Part shown: positions 4,511 through 5,012 of the stretch, one piece after another
How positions within the stretch are numbered: the stretch's first letter is position 1
Layout of the letters: each line of letters begins with the position of its first letter
Origin: Planctomycetota bacterium
GTDB taxonomy: Bacteria; Planctomycetota; Planctomycetia; Pirellulales; Pirellulaceae
Reading direction: 5' to 3'
Assembly: GCA_024274855.1 (NCBI GenBank)
Contig: JAJSAJ010000862.1
Location: forward strand, 1 to 5,012
DNA: 5,012 bases
Translations under genes and position numbers: made by a program
The notes under the pieces: model-generated
What the model was told of the DNA's origin: nothing
Seen by the model: the letters and a program-made list of their open reading frames with translations, nothing else
Databases searched by the model: none

Positions 4511-5012
4511 TTTGTTGTTCGTGTGATTCGGGTTTCGATTGCACGCAGGTCTTTTCGGAGTTTTGGTCTTGGAGGCTTCGCCAATTCCCGGTCGACTCGG
4601 CGTGTGAGATTGCTGACGCTTTCCGGGCGTCCCAGACCAAGTGGCCCCGATAGTTCCCGGAATGTCGCGGTCGTTAGACGTCTGGCAAGCCATGCCGCAA
4701 CGGCCAGAGGGTTCTCCGGGGATTGCTCCAGACCTTGTTCAACATAGCGTCGATACGCGGCTGCCGGGTTCGAACCACCGAATTTGCCCTGCCAGGCATT
4801 CAGAACCAGATCGTAGCTTACCCAGGGCCATCGTTTGCGCTTATCGCAGTAGCCCGGATAGCTTGACCAAAGCCAATCCCGTGGGTGCCGGACCAAAGGG
4901 TGTTTGCCGCGAGTCGGGTTCAGGTGGACATAGCGGCTTACCGACCAGAAATAGCTTTCGTCCTCAACCAATTCGCCTTTGAACCGGCCTTGAAACAAAT
5001 GCCCCGGACGGC
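4498..5012 (-). CDS. REP-associated tyrosine transposase (RAYT, Y1/IS200-like), 5'-partial
   Basis: This is the C-terminal part of a single-strand DNA transposase of the Y1 HUH family; RAYTs are linked to movement of REP palindromes. The reading frame is open to the window edge, where it begins RPGHLFQGRFKG, a typical internal RAYT motif, so the N-terminus with the HxH metal-binding motif lies outside. SRYVHLNPTR follows, and its tyrosine is the expected nucleophile. The WLWSSYPGY motif, also family-typical, comes next. A long C-terminal extension contains a likely helix-turn-helix around ELSGPLGLGRPESVSNLTRRV, as seen in longer RAYT subgroups. The gene ends with TKNKV and a stop codon inside the small palindrome GGTC-A-GACC. 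The catalytic core visible here looks intact; whether the whole gene is intact cannot be judged. Confidence 0.9.
   Translation of the reverse strand, partial: RPGHLFQGRFKGELVEDESYFWSVSRYVHLNPTRGKHPLVRHPRDWLWSSYPGYCDKRKRWPWVSYDLVLNAWQGKFGGSNPAAAYRRYVEQGLEQSPENPLAVAAWLARRLTTATFRELSGPLGLGRPESVSNLTRRVDRELAKPPRPKLRKDLRAIETRITRTTKNKV

Noticed and set aside
4767..4776. GGTTCGAACC resembling a tRNA T-loop
   Set aside because: It lies inside the transposase reading frame and no acceptor, D or anticodon arms can be built around it.

Overview
The window looks like a bacterial chromosome segment, and I lean towards Planctomycetota. The pointers are a heptad TCATTTG repeat tract of a kind I associate with planctomycete and cyanobacterial intergenic DNA, an ABC ATPase with an LSVGQ signature, a RAYT-type transposase with a long C-terminal extension, and a composite mercury protein. 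No rRNA or other phylogenetic marker is present, so this assignment is an inference.

Layout. (1) Positions 2-1774, plus strand: the 3' part of a MacB/FtsX-type ABC permease gene, then its LolD/MacB-type ATPase three bases after the permease stop; the two form one transcription unit. (2) Positions 1775-2407: a gene-free region between convergent operons. It holds several stem-loops, one set of which pairs in mutually exclusive ways, and a TCATTTG heptad tract facing a degenerate inverted copy. (3) Positions 2408-4186, minus strand: a compact mercury operon read right to left. It runs from a MerR-type operator/promoter at 4155-4186 through merR (3716-4120) to a 402-residue fusion (2408-3616). 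The fusion carries a CopZ-like cysteine-rich N-terminal domain, a MerT membrane domain and a C-terminal MerP-like HMA domain. (4) Positions 4187-5012: an intergenic stretch with hairpins, a short remnant of a prolyl oligopeptidase gene, and the 3' part of a REP-associated tyrosine transposase gene running off the right edge. Both remnant and transposase are on the minus strand.

How the genes work together. MerR has all three mercury-binding cysteines with the spacing of the classical Tn501 protein, and its operator has the classical geometry, so the mer unit should respond to Hg(II) and be autoregulated. The fusion can be read as a one-chain relay: an outward-facing HMA domain captures the metal, MerT membrane cysteines carry it across, and a cytoplasmic CopZ-like domain receives it. 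No merA reductase lies in the window, which makes the fate of imported mercury the main open question. The ABC pair may be unrelated. Its extracytoplasmic domain has a vicinal cysteine pair, which leaves a link to metal or redox stress possible but unproven.

The strongest candidate for something unusual is the CopZ-N/MerT/HMA fusion. Next are the heptad repeat with its opposing degenerate arm and the RAYT/prolyl-oligopeptidase junction.
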